A stretch of 7,201 nucleotides of DNA from Candidatus Omnitrophota bacterium (GCA_028714595.1 JAQTMD010000075.1:1-7201), one strand, 5' to 3'. Positions 1-5,142 are shown, counted from the stretch's first letter. Notes: a model not told the origin generated them from the letters alone. Translations and numbers: made by a program.

Positions 1-695
1 CGGCGTTTATAAAAATAAAACCCAGGGAAGCGATGCTCTTGCCGCTTGCCGATACTTCCGAGGGGACGCTTGCCGTCGTTGCGTTCAGACAAATCGCAGC
101 TTTCTGTAAAAGGGCCGACGTCCTGGCCATCGGGCCCGGACTTACCGGACAAAAACAGACTCAGGGCCTGATCCGCAAGGTTATTGGAACCTGCAGCTGC
201 CGGAAAGTGATCGATGCGGACGGTTTGAACGCGCTTGCCGGCCATCTCAAGATCCTCAGTAAGGGCAAAGGCGACAGGGTCTTAACTCCCCATCCGGGTG
301 AAATGGCCAGGCTGCTCGGCTCGACGGTTCAAGCAGTGCAAAAAAACAGAAAAAAGATTGCCAAAGATTTTGCGAATAGGTATAATATAATTCTTGTTTT
401 GAAAGGCTTTGGGACGCTGGTTGCCGGGCGCAAAAAGCCGTTGTATGTGAATAAAACCGGAAATCCCGGCATGGCAAAAGGCGGAAGCGGCGACGTGTTA
501 ACGGGGATAATCGCCGCTTTTATGGCACAGGGCCTGGATGCATATGACGCAGCGAAATACGGCGCGTATCTTCATGGGGTCGCGGGAGATATCGCTGCAC
601 GAAAGAAGACGCAGTTAAGCATGACTGCCGGCGACATCATCGCCAGCATACCGTCGGCGATCAAGAAGTGTTCTAAAGATATTGTGCCGGCTTAG
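1..695 (+). CDS. nnrD: ADP-dependent NAD(P)H-hydrate dehydratase, 3' part (5' end outside window)
   Basis: Repairs damaged nicotinamide cofactors by dehydrating (S)-NADHX/NADPHX at the expense of ADP (bacterial type); cytoplasmic. The frame is open from base 3 (Ala-Phe-Ile-Lys...), so the ATG at 33 is internal and the gene begins upstream; about 230 residues are visible. Family motifs appear in order: AIGPGL, VIDADGLNALAG, the signature TPHPGEMARLLG, LVLKGFGTLVAG, then the nucleotide-binding and catalytic stretch NKTGNPGMAKGGSGDVLTG with the GSGD aspartate. It may be a stand-alone NnrD or the C-terminal half of an NnrE-NnrD fusion; the window cannot tell. The last codons (Val-Pro-Ala-stop) overlap the first ten bases of tRNA-Thr, so the stop codon lies within the tRNA gene. 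Family assignment is firm. Confidence 0.95.
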   Translation, partial: AFIKIKPREAMLLPLADTSEGTLAVVAFRQIAAFCKRADVLAIGPGLTGQKQTQGLIRKVIGTCSCRKVIDADGLNALAGHLKILSKGKGDRVLTPHPGEMARLLGSTVQAVQKNRKKIAKDFANRYNIILVLKGFGTLVAGRKKPLYVNKTGNPGMAKGGSGDVLTGIIAAFMAQGLDAYDAAKYGAYLHGVAGDIAARKKTQLSMTAGDIIASIPSAIKKCSKDIVPA

Positions 696-758
696 CTCAG
701 TCGGTAGAGCAGCTGTTTTGTAAACAGCGGGTCGGGGGTTCGATTCCTCTAGCCGGCT
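686..758 (+). tRNA. tRNA-Thr (anticodon TGT)
   Basis: Full cloverleaf of 73 nt. Acceptor GCCGGCT (686-692) pairs perfectly with AGCCGGC (751-757), with discriminator T758. The anticodon stem GCTGT/ACAGC encloses loop TTTGTAA, giving anticodon TGT, which reads ACA (Thr). The T-arm contains GGTTCGATTCC. CCA is not encoded: TAAATAAAAA follows, unlike the other three tRNAs of the window. It overlaps the nnrD stop codon by 10 nt. It is first in a Thr-Tyr-Gly order matching E. coli thrU-tyrU-glyT. Confidence 0.97.
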
Positions 759-768
759 TAAATAAAAA

Positions 769-1455
769 ATGCAGAAGGTTAAAACTCTCTTCATAAATCC
801 AGATTTGATAGAGCGCCTTTATTACCAAGAAAATTATTCAGTGAACGAAGTTTCTAGACGTCTCGGTTTATCTTTCTGGGATGTCTACAAAACCATGAAT
901 AAATTTTCTTTAAAAAGGAGGGATTTTTCTTTGGCTGGCTCGATAAGCAACAAAAACAAACCACAATTTAGACCAAAATCATTTCTCTCTCATCAAGATG
1001 AACTTCTGAAAATTGCAGGTTACATGCTTTATTGGGCTGAAGGCACTTTCCAAGGGAATACGGTCGATTTCACTAACAGCAATCCGGAAATGATTAAGCT
1101 ATTCTTACTTTTCTTGAGAAAAATTTGCGGCGTGAAAGAAGAAAGGCTTCGCATTTATCTTTACGCATACGACTATCAGAATATCGACGCCCTTAAGAAG
1201 TTTTGGAATGAAACAACTCAAATTCCCATTACTCAATTTACTAAACCATACATTCGGAAAGGGAATCTTAACATAACAAAAAGAAAATTGCTGCATGGTT
1301 TAGTTCATATTCGCTATAATGATAAGAAATTGCTCTTTTTAATACAGCAGTGGCTTGATGAATATATTGCTGGGCAGGTACCCAAGTGGCTAAAGGGGAC
1401 AGACTGTATTAACAATGCAGCGCATGACAGTAATGTCATGTGGAAAAGCGGGTGA
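769..1455 (+). CDS. Putative HTH plus LAGLIDADG-like homing endonuclease, reading into tRNA-Tyr
   Basis: This 228-codon ORF lies between tRNA-Thr and tRNA-Tyr and is AT-rich, unlike its neighbours. Residues about 14-50 resemble a homeodomain-type helix-turn-helix (SVNEVSRRLGLSFWDVYK). Residues 82-92, IAGYMLYWAEG, resemble a single LAGLIDADG helix with acidic E91. They are followed by a VDFTNSNPEMIKLFLLFLR strand-helix unit and a FTKPY segment, as in compact one-motif LAGLIDADG proteins, which act as dimers. Such enzymes cut long DNA sites and drive their own copying. ATG 769 is the first start after an in-frame TAA at 763, but it lacks a Shine-Dalgarno. Residues 202-228 are encoded by the tRNA-Tyr 5' exon and the start of its group I intron; the native domain probably ends near residue 200. 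Nuclease function is inferred from motif and context; a DNA-binding regulator is the main alternative. Confidence 0.7.
   Translation: MQKVKTLFINPDLIERLYYQENYSVNEVSRRLGLSFWDVYKTMNKFSLKRRDFSLAGSISNKNKPQFRPKSFLSHQDELLKIAGYMLYWAEGTFQGNTVDFTNSNPEMIKLFLLFLRKICGVKEERLRIYLYAYDYQNIDALKKFWNETTQIPITQFTKPYIRKGNLNITKRKLLHGLVHIRYNDKKLLFLIQQWLDEYIAGQVPKWLKGTDCINNAAHDSNVMWKSG
914..922 (+). promoter_or_regulatory. Internal Shine-Dalgarno-like site with in-frame TTG
   Basis: AAAGGAGGG precedes an in-frame TTG (931-933, codon 55 of the HTH/LAGLIDADG ORF) by 8 nt. It is the strongest ribosome-binding match in this gene, stronger than anything before ATG 769. It could start a shorter protein lacking the HTH but keeping the LAGLIDADG part. 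It may equally be the chance result of a Lys-Arg-Arg-Asp codon run (AGG AGG). Confidence 0.3.
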
Positions 1456-1645
1456 ATTCAGGGGAACCCCGATACATTCGGGGCAATCCTGAGCCAAGCC
1501 TCGAAAGAGGAAGGTGCAGAGACTAAGCGCCCGCCGTCCTTCGATAGAAGGATGATGAGATAGTCCAAGCCTCAAGGTAACTTGAGGGCACTTGAAATCT
1601 GTTGCGCTACGCGCTTCAAGGGTTCGAATCCTTTCCTGCCCACCA
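1372..1645 (+). tRNA. tRNA-Tyr (anticodon GTA), interrupted by a group I intron
   Basis: The exons are 1372-1407 and 1595-1645. Acceptor GGGCAGG (1372-1378) pairs perfectly with CCTGCCC (1635-1641); discriminator A1642 is followed by encoded CCA (1643-1645). The anticodon stem ACAGA (1399-1403) pairs with TCTGT (1598-1602) only across the intron. The spliced loop C-T-G-T-A-A-A gives anticodon GTA (1406, 1407, 1595), Tyr. A long variable arm (about 1603-1617, GCG..CGC stem), expected for bacterial tRNA-Tyr, and a T-arm with loop TTCGAAT complete the class II fold. The intron separates anticodon positions 35 and 36, so no tyrosine decoding by this tRNA is possible without splicing. The 5' exon doubles as the C-terminal coding region of the upstream ORF. 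Confidence 0.95.
1408..1594 (+). ncRNA. Group I self-splicing intron (187 nt, IC3-like) in tRNA-Tyr
   Basis: The ends obey group I rules: the 5' exon ends in U (1407) and the intron ends in G (1594). P1 pairs CTGTATT (1404-1410) with AATGCAG (1414-1420), with a T-G wobble (1407/1417) at the splice site. P2 is CATGACA-GTAA-TGTCATG (1423-1440). P3 pairs 1448-1454 with 1528-1534. P4 pairs TTCAGG (1457-1462) with CCTGAG (1488-1493). P5 is 1467-1471/1479-1483. P6 joins GCC 1493-1495 to GGT 1513-1515 and carries hairpin CCTC-GAAA-GAGG (1499-1510). P7 pairs GACTA (1521-1525) with TAGTC (1561-1565). P8 is TCCTTC-GATA-GAAGGA (1537-1552). P9 is CCTCAAG-GTAA-CTTGAGG (1570-1587). The core elements GAGCCAAGCC and GGTGCAGAGACTA resemble the Azoarcus tRNA-Ile intron. 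It contains no ORF of its own. I see no convincing P10. Confidence 0.95.
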
Positions 1646-1673
1646 TTTTATATCGGAAGGCTCTTTTAAGTAT

Positions 1674-1747
1674 GCGGGAGTAGTTCAATGGTAGAACAAT
1701 AGCCTTCCAAGCTATATATGCCGGTTCGATTCCGGTCTCCCGCTCCA
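1674..1747 (+). tRNA. tRNA-Gly (anticodon TCC)
   Basis: Acceptor GCGGGAG (1674-1680) pairs with CTCCCGC (1737-1743); discriminator T1744 is followed by encoded CCA (1745-1747). Anticodon stem ATAGC/GCTAT holds loop CTTCCAA with anticodon TCC, reading GGA. The T-arm CCGGTTCGATTCCGG is canonical. It lies 28 nt after tRNA-Tyr and 11 nt before the ThyA-like start codon, so it is probably cut from a tRNA-mRNA transcript. Confidence 0.97.
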
Positions 1748-1758
1748 GAAACAAGACT

Positions 1759-2511
1759 ATGGCAGAACGAAATTTCCTTGAACCTGTCTTTATCGACGCC
1801 TTTGATCTCGACGACGCCTGGTTCCAGTGCCTGGCCGCGATCCTGGGAAAAGGCCACGTCTATACCATCACCCGCGGCAGCTACCAGGGACAGAAACGGC
1901 TGGAGTTCGATTTTGTCACGGTGCGGGTCAAGAACCCCGCGCACCAGATCATCCCCATCATCCCCGAAGGGATGAGTATCCCTGCGCCGACGGACATGGA
2001 CTATATAAACGGCTACCTGAGTTACCTTTTAACGGGGCAGAAAACCGATACCGAAGATTACACCTACGGTGAACGGCTGGTAGAGCCCAAGGCGCGCATT
2101 AAAGAAAAGGTTAACGGCACAGAAATGGTCAAAGAGATACCGCTCGATTGCAACCAGGTCGAGGAAGTCATCAAAATGTACAAGGAAAAAGGACACGGCA
2201 CCAATCAGGCGACCATGGAGATCGGCATGCCGTCGGACCTGAAGCTGGAGGACCCGCCGTGCCTGCGCATCATCGACACCCGGGTGCGCTACGGCAAACT
2301 GCATTTTATCCTGTATTTCCGCTCCTGGGACCTGTGGGGAGGGTTCCCTTCGAACCTCGGCGGGCTGCAGCTGGTAAAAAAATACATGGCCGACGAGATC
2401 GGCGTCGGAGACGGCGAGATCATCGCCGTAAGCAAAGGACTTCACCTCTACGACTACAGCTGGGAGCTGGCAAAACTACGTACCAATAAACTTGACCTCG
2501 TCATACACTAA
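1759..2511 (+). CDS. thyA: Thymidylate synthase family protein (archaeal-type ThyA fold)
   Basis: ThyA converts dUMP to dTMP with methylene-tetrahydrofolate. The C-terminal half matches the ThyA active site: Cys168 in DPPC, Arg188-Ser189 and Asp191 in RSWD, Gly195 and Asn199 in WGGFPSN, and His229 and Tyr231 in HLYDY. All sit exactly 22 residues after E. coli C146, R166, S167, D169, G173, N177, H207 and Y209, so the nucleophile and dUMP-binding frame are intact. The N-terminal half resembles the short archaeal TS form, with YTYGERL at 101-107. Oddities: the partner-subunit phosphate arginines (E. coli R126/R127) are replaced by T148/N149, no ELLWFL-type motif with the catalytic glutamate is evident, and the C-terminus is not the usual PVAI-like end. 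A related pyrimidine hydroxymethylase or another thymidylate-synthase-like enzyme is possible. ATG 1759 lies 11 nt after tRNA-Gly with no clear Shine-Dalgarno. Confidence 0.78.
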   Translation: MAERNFLEPVFIDAFDLDDAWFQCLAAILGKGHVYTITRGSYQGQKRLEFDFVTVRVKNPAHQIIPIIPEGMSIPAPTDMDYINGYLSYLLTGQKTDTEDYTYGERLVEPKARIKEKVNGTEMVKEIPLDCNQVEEVIKMYKEKGHGTNQATMEIGMPSDLKLEDPPCLRIIDTRVRYGKLHFILYFRSWDLWGGFPSNLGGLQLVKKYMADEIGVGDGEIIAVSKGLHLYDYSWELAKLRTNKLDLVIH

Positions 2512-2519
2512 AGAGACCT

Positions 2520-2933
2520 ATGGAAGGATCGTACCCGGGGCCGGAGCGCAGGGAATTCGTAAGGCTGGAGCATTCTGCCCCGATCGCGTACAAAATCTGT
2601 AAACCAGAGACGCTTTCCATGCTGCTCGAAGGTTATACCGTCGACGTCAGCCAGGCGGGCCTGCGCTGCACGATCAATGAACGCGTCACTGTCAACGACA
2701 TCCTGTGGCTTTCTTTTGATAAAAGCGTCCTGTCGGTCTGCTCGGAGATAGAGCATGACAGCCTTATCTACCAGCACGGCATCATCGGCAAAGTAGTCCG
2801 GATCGAACAGACCGCTCATAGATCGTTTGATATCGGCGTGAAATTCATTACCCGTCACGAAAAGAGCTCGAGCGAGATCCGCTCAAAGACGTCCCTGCTT
2901 GGGCCCGAAAAAGATGATGGTAAAAAAGCTTAG
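2520..2933 (+). CDS. Single-domain PilZ protein (probable c-di-GMP receptor)
   Basis: This soluble protein of 137 residues has no signal peptide or membrane helix. The N-terminus YPGPERREFVR carries the c-di-GMP-binding RxxxR (R11, R15), and the barrel carries the second motif D42-V-S44-Q-A-G47, so both signatures are complete. The tail after about residue 112 is Lys/Ser/Glu-rich and probably disordered. Its target cannot be read from the sequence. It starts 8 nt after the ThyA-like stop, behind only a weak purine-rich site, and its end overlaps the gpsA start by 20 nt, so it looks co-translated with both neighbours. It is more divergent from the three downstream PilZ proteins than two of those are from each other. 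Confidence 0.87.
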   Translation: MEGSYPGPERREFVRLEHSAPIAYKICKPETLSMLLEGYTVDVSQAGLRCTINERVTVNDILWLSFDKSVLSVCSEIEHDSLIYQHGIIGKVVRIEQTAHRSFDIGVKFITRHEKSSSEIRSKTSLLGPEKDDGKKA

Positions 2934-3915
2934 GATATTCGTGCTCGGCGACGGAGGATGGGGCACGACGCTGGCGCTCCTCCTTGACCGCACAGGGTTT
3001 CCGGTAACCCTGTGGAGCGCCTTTAGCGCTTACGCACGGTATCTCGACACAAAACGCCGCAACCCGAAATTTTTGCCCGGGGTGACCATCCCGCGCCGGA
3101 TCCGGATCACCGACGATATCGCAGCGGCTGCCGCAAGCGACGTGATCGTGCTCGCCGTCCCTTCGGAATACCTGCGTCAGGTGCTGCGGCGGTTCAAAAA
3201 GACTGCGTTCCCGCGCCGGGCTTACTATGCAAGCGTCGTCAAGGGGATCGAGCTTGGCTCGCTCAAACGCATGTCCGAGGTCATCCATGAAGAACTGGGT
3301 GCGATACGCCTGGGAGTCCTCTCGGGCCCGACGATCGTGCATGAAGTAGTCGCGGGACTTCCGACGACCGCAGTGATCGCTTCACGCAGCAAAAAGACCG
3401 CAACCGCGCTCCAGGATATCTTTATGAACGAACGGTTCAGGATCTACACCTCGAACGACGTGACAGGCGTAGAACTGGGGGGCAGTTTAAAGAACGTCAT
3501 CGCCATCGCCTGCGGTATCTCCGACGGCTTAGGCTTCGGAACAAACGCGAAAGCAGCCCTGGTGTCCCGGGGCTTGGCAGAGATGGCCCGGCTGGGCTCG
3601 GCCCTTGGTGCCGAGGCAAAGACTTTCAGCGGCATCAGCGGGCTCGGCGACCTGGTAACCACGTGTTTCAGCGCCTGGAGCCGCAACAGGTCCGTCGGCG
3701 AACAGATCGCGAAAGGGAAAACCCTCGCGCAGGTCAGAAAACGCATGCAGATGGTCGCCGAAGGAGTGCCGACTGCACAGAGCGCCTTTATGCTCGGCAA
3801 AAGGTCAAACATTGAACTGCCCATCACCGAACAGGTATATGCCGTTCTTTACCGGGGCAAGTCGCCCCTGGCAGCGGTCAGCGCTCTTATGACCAGGGCA
3901 AAAAGAGAAGAATAA
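2914..3915 (+). CDS. gpsA: NAD(P)-dependent glycerol-3-phosphate dehydrogenase
   Basis: Reduces dihydroxyacetone phosphate to sn-glycerol 3-phosphate, the backbone for phospholipids; cytoplasmic. From ATG 2914 it has 333 residues, the normal length. The Rossmann motif GDGGWGTTLA is at 12-21, the conserved Lys at K110 (VVKGIE), the family GP..EV..G.PT block at 138-151, and the catalytic Lys at K193 in GVELGGSLKNVIAIA. The C-terminal signatures DGLGFGTNAKAALVSRGLAEM and TFSGISGLGDLVTTC follow. The frame extends to TTG 2899, but ATG 2914 or ATG 2917 gives the usual short lead-in before the dinucleotide fold; neither has a strong Shine-Dalgarno. The overlap with the upstream PilZ gene suggests translational coupling. 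GPTIVHEV replaces the more common GPSFAxEV, a mild deviation. Confidence 0.97.
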   Translation: MMVKKLRIFVLGDGGWGTTLALLLDRTGFPVTLWSAFSAYARYLDTKRRNPKFLPGVTIPRRIRITDDIAAAAASDVIVLAVPSEYLRQVLRRFKKTAFPRRAYYASVVKGIELGSLKRMSEVIHEELGAIRLGVLSGPTIVHEVVAGLPTTAVIASRSKKTATALQDIFMNERFRIYTSNDVTGVELGGSLKNVIAIACGISDGLGFGTNAKAALVSRGLAEMARLGSALGAEAKTFSGISGLGDLVTTCFSAWSRNRSVGEQIAKGKTLAQVRKRMQMVAEGVPTAQSAFMLGKRSNIELPITEQVYAVLYRGKSPLAAVSALMTRAKREE

Positions 3916-3938
3916 TCGTTTATTTGAAATATAGATTC

Positions 3939-4017
3939 CGGGGCGTGGCTCAGTTTGGCTTAGAGCGCTTGAATGGGGTTCAAGAGGTCGACAGTTCAAG
4001 TCTGTCCGCCCCGACCA
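3939..4017 (+). tRNA. tRNA-Pro (anticodon GGG)
   Basis: Acceptor CGGGGCG (3939-3945) pairs with CGCCCCG (4007-4013); A4014 is the discriminator and CCA (4015-4017) is encoded. Anticodon stem CTTGA/TCAAG encloses loop ATGGGGT, giving anticodon GGG (3975-3977), reading CCC/CCU. T-stem GACAG/CTGTC encloses loop TTCAAGT. It sits 23 nt after gpsA and 51 nt before the tandem PilZ genes. RNase processing here would create the 5' end of the downstream PilZ-hom-thrC mRNA. Confidence 0.97.
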
Positions 4018-4047
4018 AATACCGCAGCTTGGACGAACGATACGCAA

Positions 4048-4062
4048 CCTCTTGACGAGAGG
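4048..4062 (+). promoter_or_regulatory. Shine-Dalgarno GAGAGG inside a small hairpin
   Basis: GAGAGG (4057-4062) lies 6 nt before ATG 4069 and decides that start. CCTCT (4048-4052) can pair with AGAGG (4058-4062) across a 5-nt loop, masking most of the site. The stem is only 5 bp, so a regulatory role is conjecture, while the ribosome-binding role is well supported. Confidence 0.55.
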
Positions 4063-4068
4063 CATCCT

Positions 4069-4431
4069 ATGCCGGAAGAGAAGAGGAAGGCTGTACGCAT
4101 CAAATCAAGCTTGTTCATCCAGTACGGTTTTACCGTCGGTACGGAGCCCGCGCAATGGGACATATCGACGGTGAAAGACATCAGCGAGACAGGGGTGAGC
4201 CTTTTGACCGGCAAATCGTTCAACCCCGGCGACACCCTCATCCTGCGTCTCAAGGTACCGTCGAGGCCCTTTGCATTGACGCAGGTCACCGGCAGGGTGG
4301 TCGGCTCAAGCGACGCCGGCACAGGCACTGCATTCCTGACGCGCATCGAGTTCAAGGACCTGGACGAGGACACGAAAACCCTGTTCCATGAGTACGTGGC
4401 ATGGGTGATCAGGAACGCCGGTGAAAAATAA
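4069..4431 (+). CDS. PilZ domain protein, first of a tandem triplet
   Basis: A 120-residue stand-alone PilZ domain. EEKRKAVR carries RxxxR (R6, R10) and VKDISETGVS carries the D37-x-S39-x-x-G42 motif, so the c-di-GMP-binding signature is complete. It ends with a helix containing FHEYVAW. The reading frame extends back into tRNA-Pro, but the Shine-Dalgarno at 4057-4062 and the domain boundary fix the start at ATG 4069. It overlaps the next PilZ gene by 11 nt. It is the closest paralogue of that gene: both share the DISETG block with 15 identical bases, the RIEF strand and an EY(V/I)AW end, which indicates tandem duplication. There is no export signal. The partner or target is unknown. Confidence 0.88.
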   Translation: MPEEKRKAVRIKSSLFIQYGFTVGTEPAQWDISTVKDISETGVSLLTGKSFNPGDTLILRLKVPSRPFALTQVTGRVVGSSDAGTGTAFLTRIEFKDLDEDTKTLFHEYVAWVIRNAGEK

Positions 4432-4792
4432 GAAACGAGAAGACCGCCGCAGAACCGTCCGGGTACGTAAACCGCTGGACGTCGAATATTCGGTCTCAAG
4501 CCGCCGAACGCCCTCCTGGGCCGCGGGCTGGCTTTGCGATATCAGCGAGACAGGGATGTGCATGGTATCCCGCCCGCTGCCCGGGCGTACCGGAAAACTG
4601 ACAGTGCGGATCCGCGTGCCGATACGACCGGCCCGCACCCTGACCTGCGGGGCACGGATTATCGCTCAGACGCTGCTGGAACGCAGTACGGCACTCATAC
4701 GGATCGAGTTTGACCCGATGGACGACCGCACCAGGCGGCTGCTTCGAGAATATATCGCGTGGCTTTTGATCAAAGAAAGGGGTGTGCTATGA
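4421..4792 (+). CDS. PilZ domain protein, second of a tandem triplet
   Basis: A 123-residue stand-alone PilZ domain with a very basic N-terminus (KNKKREDRRRTVRVRK). RxxxR is R10-R14, and the second motif is D40-I-S42-E-T-G45; both are intact. The C-terminal helix (LLREYIAWLLIK) matches the upstream copy. GTG 4421 is preceded by AGGA (4411-4414) at 6 nt and overlaps the previous gene by 11 nt; its own stop overlaps the next start as ATGA. All this implies coupled translation. The strong positive charge at the N-terminus could help it contact nucleic acid or an acidic partner, but that is speculation. Confidence 0.86.
   Translation: MKNKKREDRRRTVRVRKPLDVEYSVSSRRTPSWAAGWLCDISETGMCMVSRPLPGRTGKLTVRIRVPIRPARTLTCGARIIAQTLLERSTALIRIEFDPMDDRTRRLLREYIAWLLIKERGVL
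4776..4782 (+). promoter_or_regulatory. Ribosome binding site of third PilZ gene
   Basis: AAAGGGG lies 6 nt before ATG 4789 and fixes that start over the upstream in-frame GTG at 4759. Confidence 0.75.
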
Positions 4793-5142
4793 CCTACGCT
4801 GGTCCGGAACGACGCAAGAGCTCTCGGATCAAGGGCAGATTCATCGTTTCCTACCGAATCCTCGATGAGGCGGACAACATCGACATCACGCAGACAAAAA
4901 ACCTGTGTCTGGGCGGAATGCTCTTGACGACGAACAGACGGTTTGAGCGGGGGACGACGCTCGCCGTCGAGATCAGGTTGCCCTTTGAACGGAATCCCAT
5001 CATGATGATGGGCAGAGTCGTCGACTCCGTCGAGATAACCAAAGACCTCATCTATGACACGCGGCTCCAATTCCTGGCGGTCGACGAGAACCACCGTTCG
5101 ATACTCAACAAGACGGTCGAATATTACAGCAGCCAAACATAA
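4789..5142 (+). CDS. PilZ domain protein, third of a tandem triplet, variant motif
   Basis: A 117-residue PilZ domain beginning TYAGPERRKSSR, with RxxxR at R9-R13. The second motif reads N38-L-C40-L-G-G43: Asn is allowed at the first position, but Cys replaces the usual Ser/Ala, so c-di-GMP affinity may differ. The barrel strands (VEIRLPF, MMMGRVVDSVEI) are typical. The C-terminal helix ends in VEYYSS rather than EY(I/V)AW, so this copy is older or more diverged than the first two. Its ATG overlaps the preceding stop by 4 nt (ATGA). It ends 10 nt before hom, so it is almost certainly co-transcribed with threonine synthesis genes. Confidence 0.85.
   Translation: MTYAGPERRKSSRIKGRFIVSYRILDEADNIDITQTKNLCLGGMLLTTNRRFERGTTLAVEIRLPFERNPIMMMGRVVDSVEITKDLIYDTRLQFLAVDENHRSILNKTVEYYSSQT

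Noticed and set aside
769..1371. AT-rich island as an insertion sequence
   Set aside because: I see no terminal inverted repeats, target duplication or transposase motif; a homing-endonuclease-like ORF explains it better.
1467..1483. CCCCG/CGGGG hairpin as a transcription terminator
   Set aside because: No T-run follows, and it fits exactly as P5 of the group I intron.
1572..1754. Minus-strand ORF ending in GRKGFEPLKR-like sequence
   Set aside because: It is the antisense translation of tRNA-Gly and the tRNA-Tyr 3' exon, a common spurious protein.
3924..3936. TTGAAA and TATAGAT as promoter boxes for tRNA-Pro
   Set aside because: The two boxes abut each other instead of being about 17 nt apart, and no good partner hexamer is at the right distance.
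3973..4068. Upstream extension of the first tandem PilZ gene
   Set aside because: This part lies in tRNA-Pro and its spacer; the Shine-Dalgarno at 4057 and the domain edge support ATG 4069.
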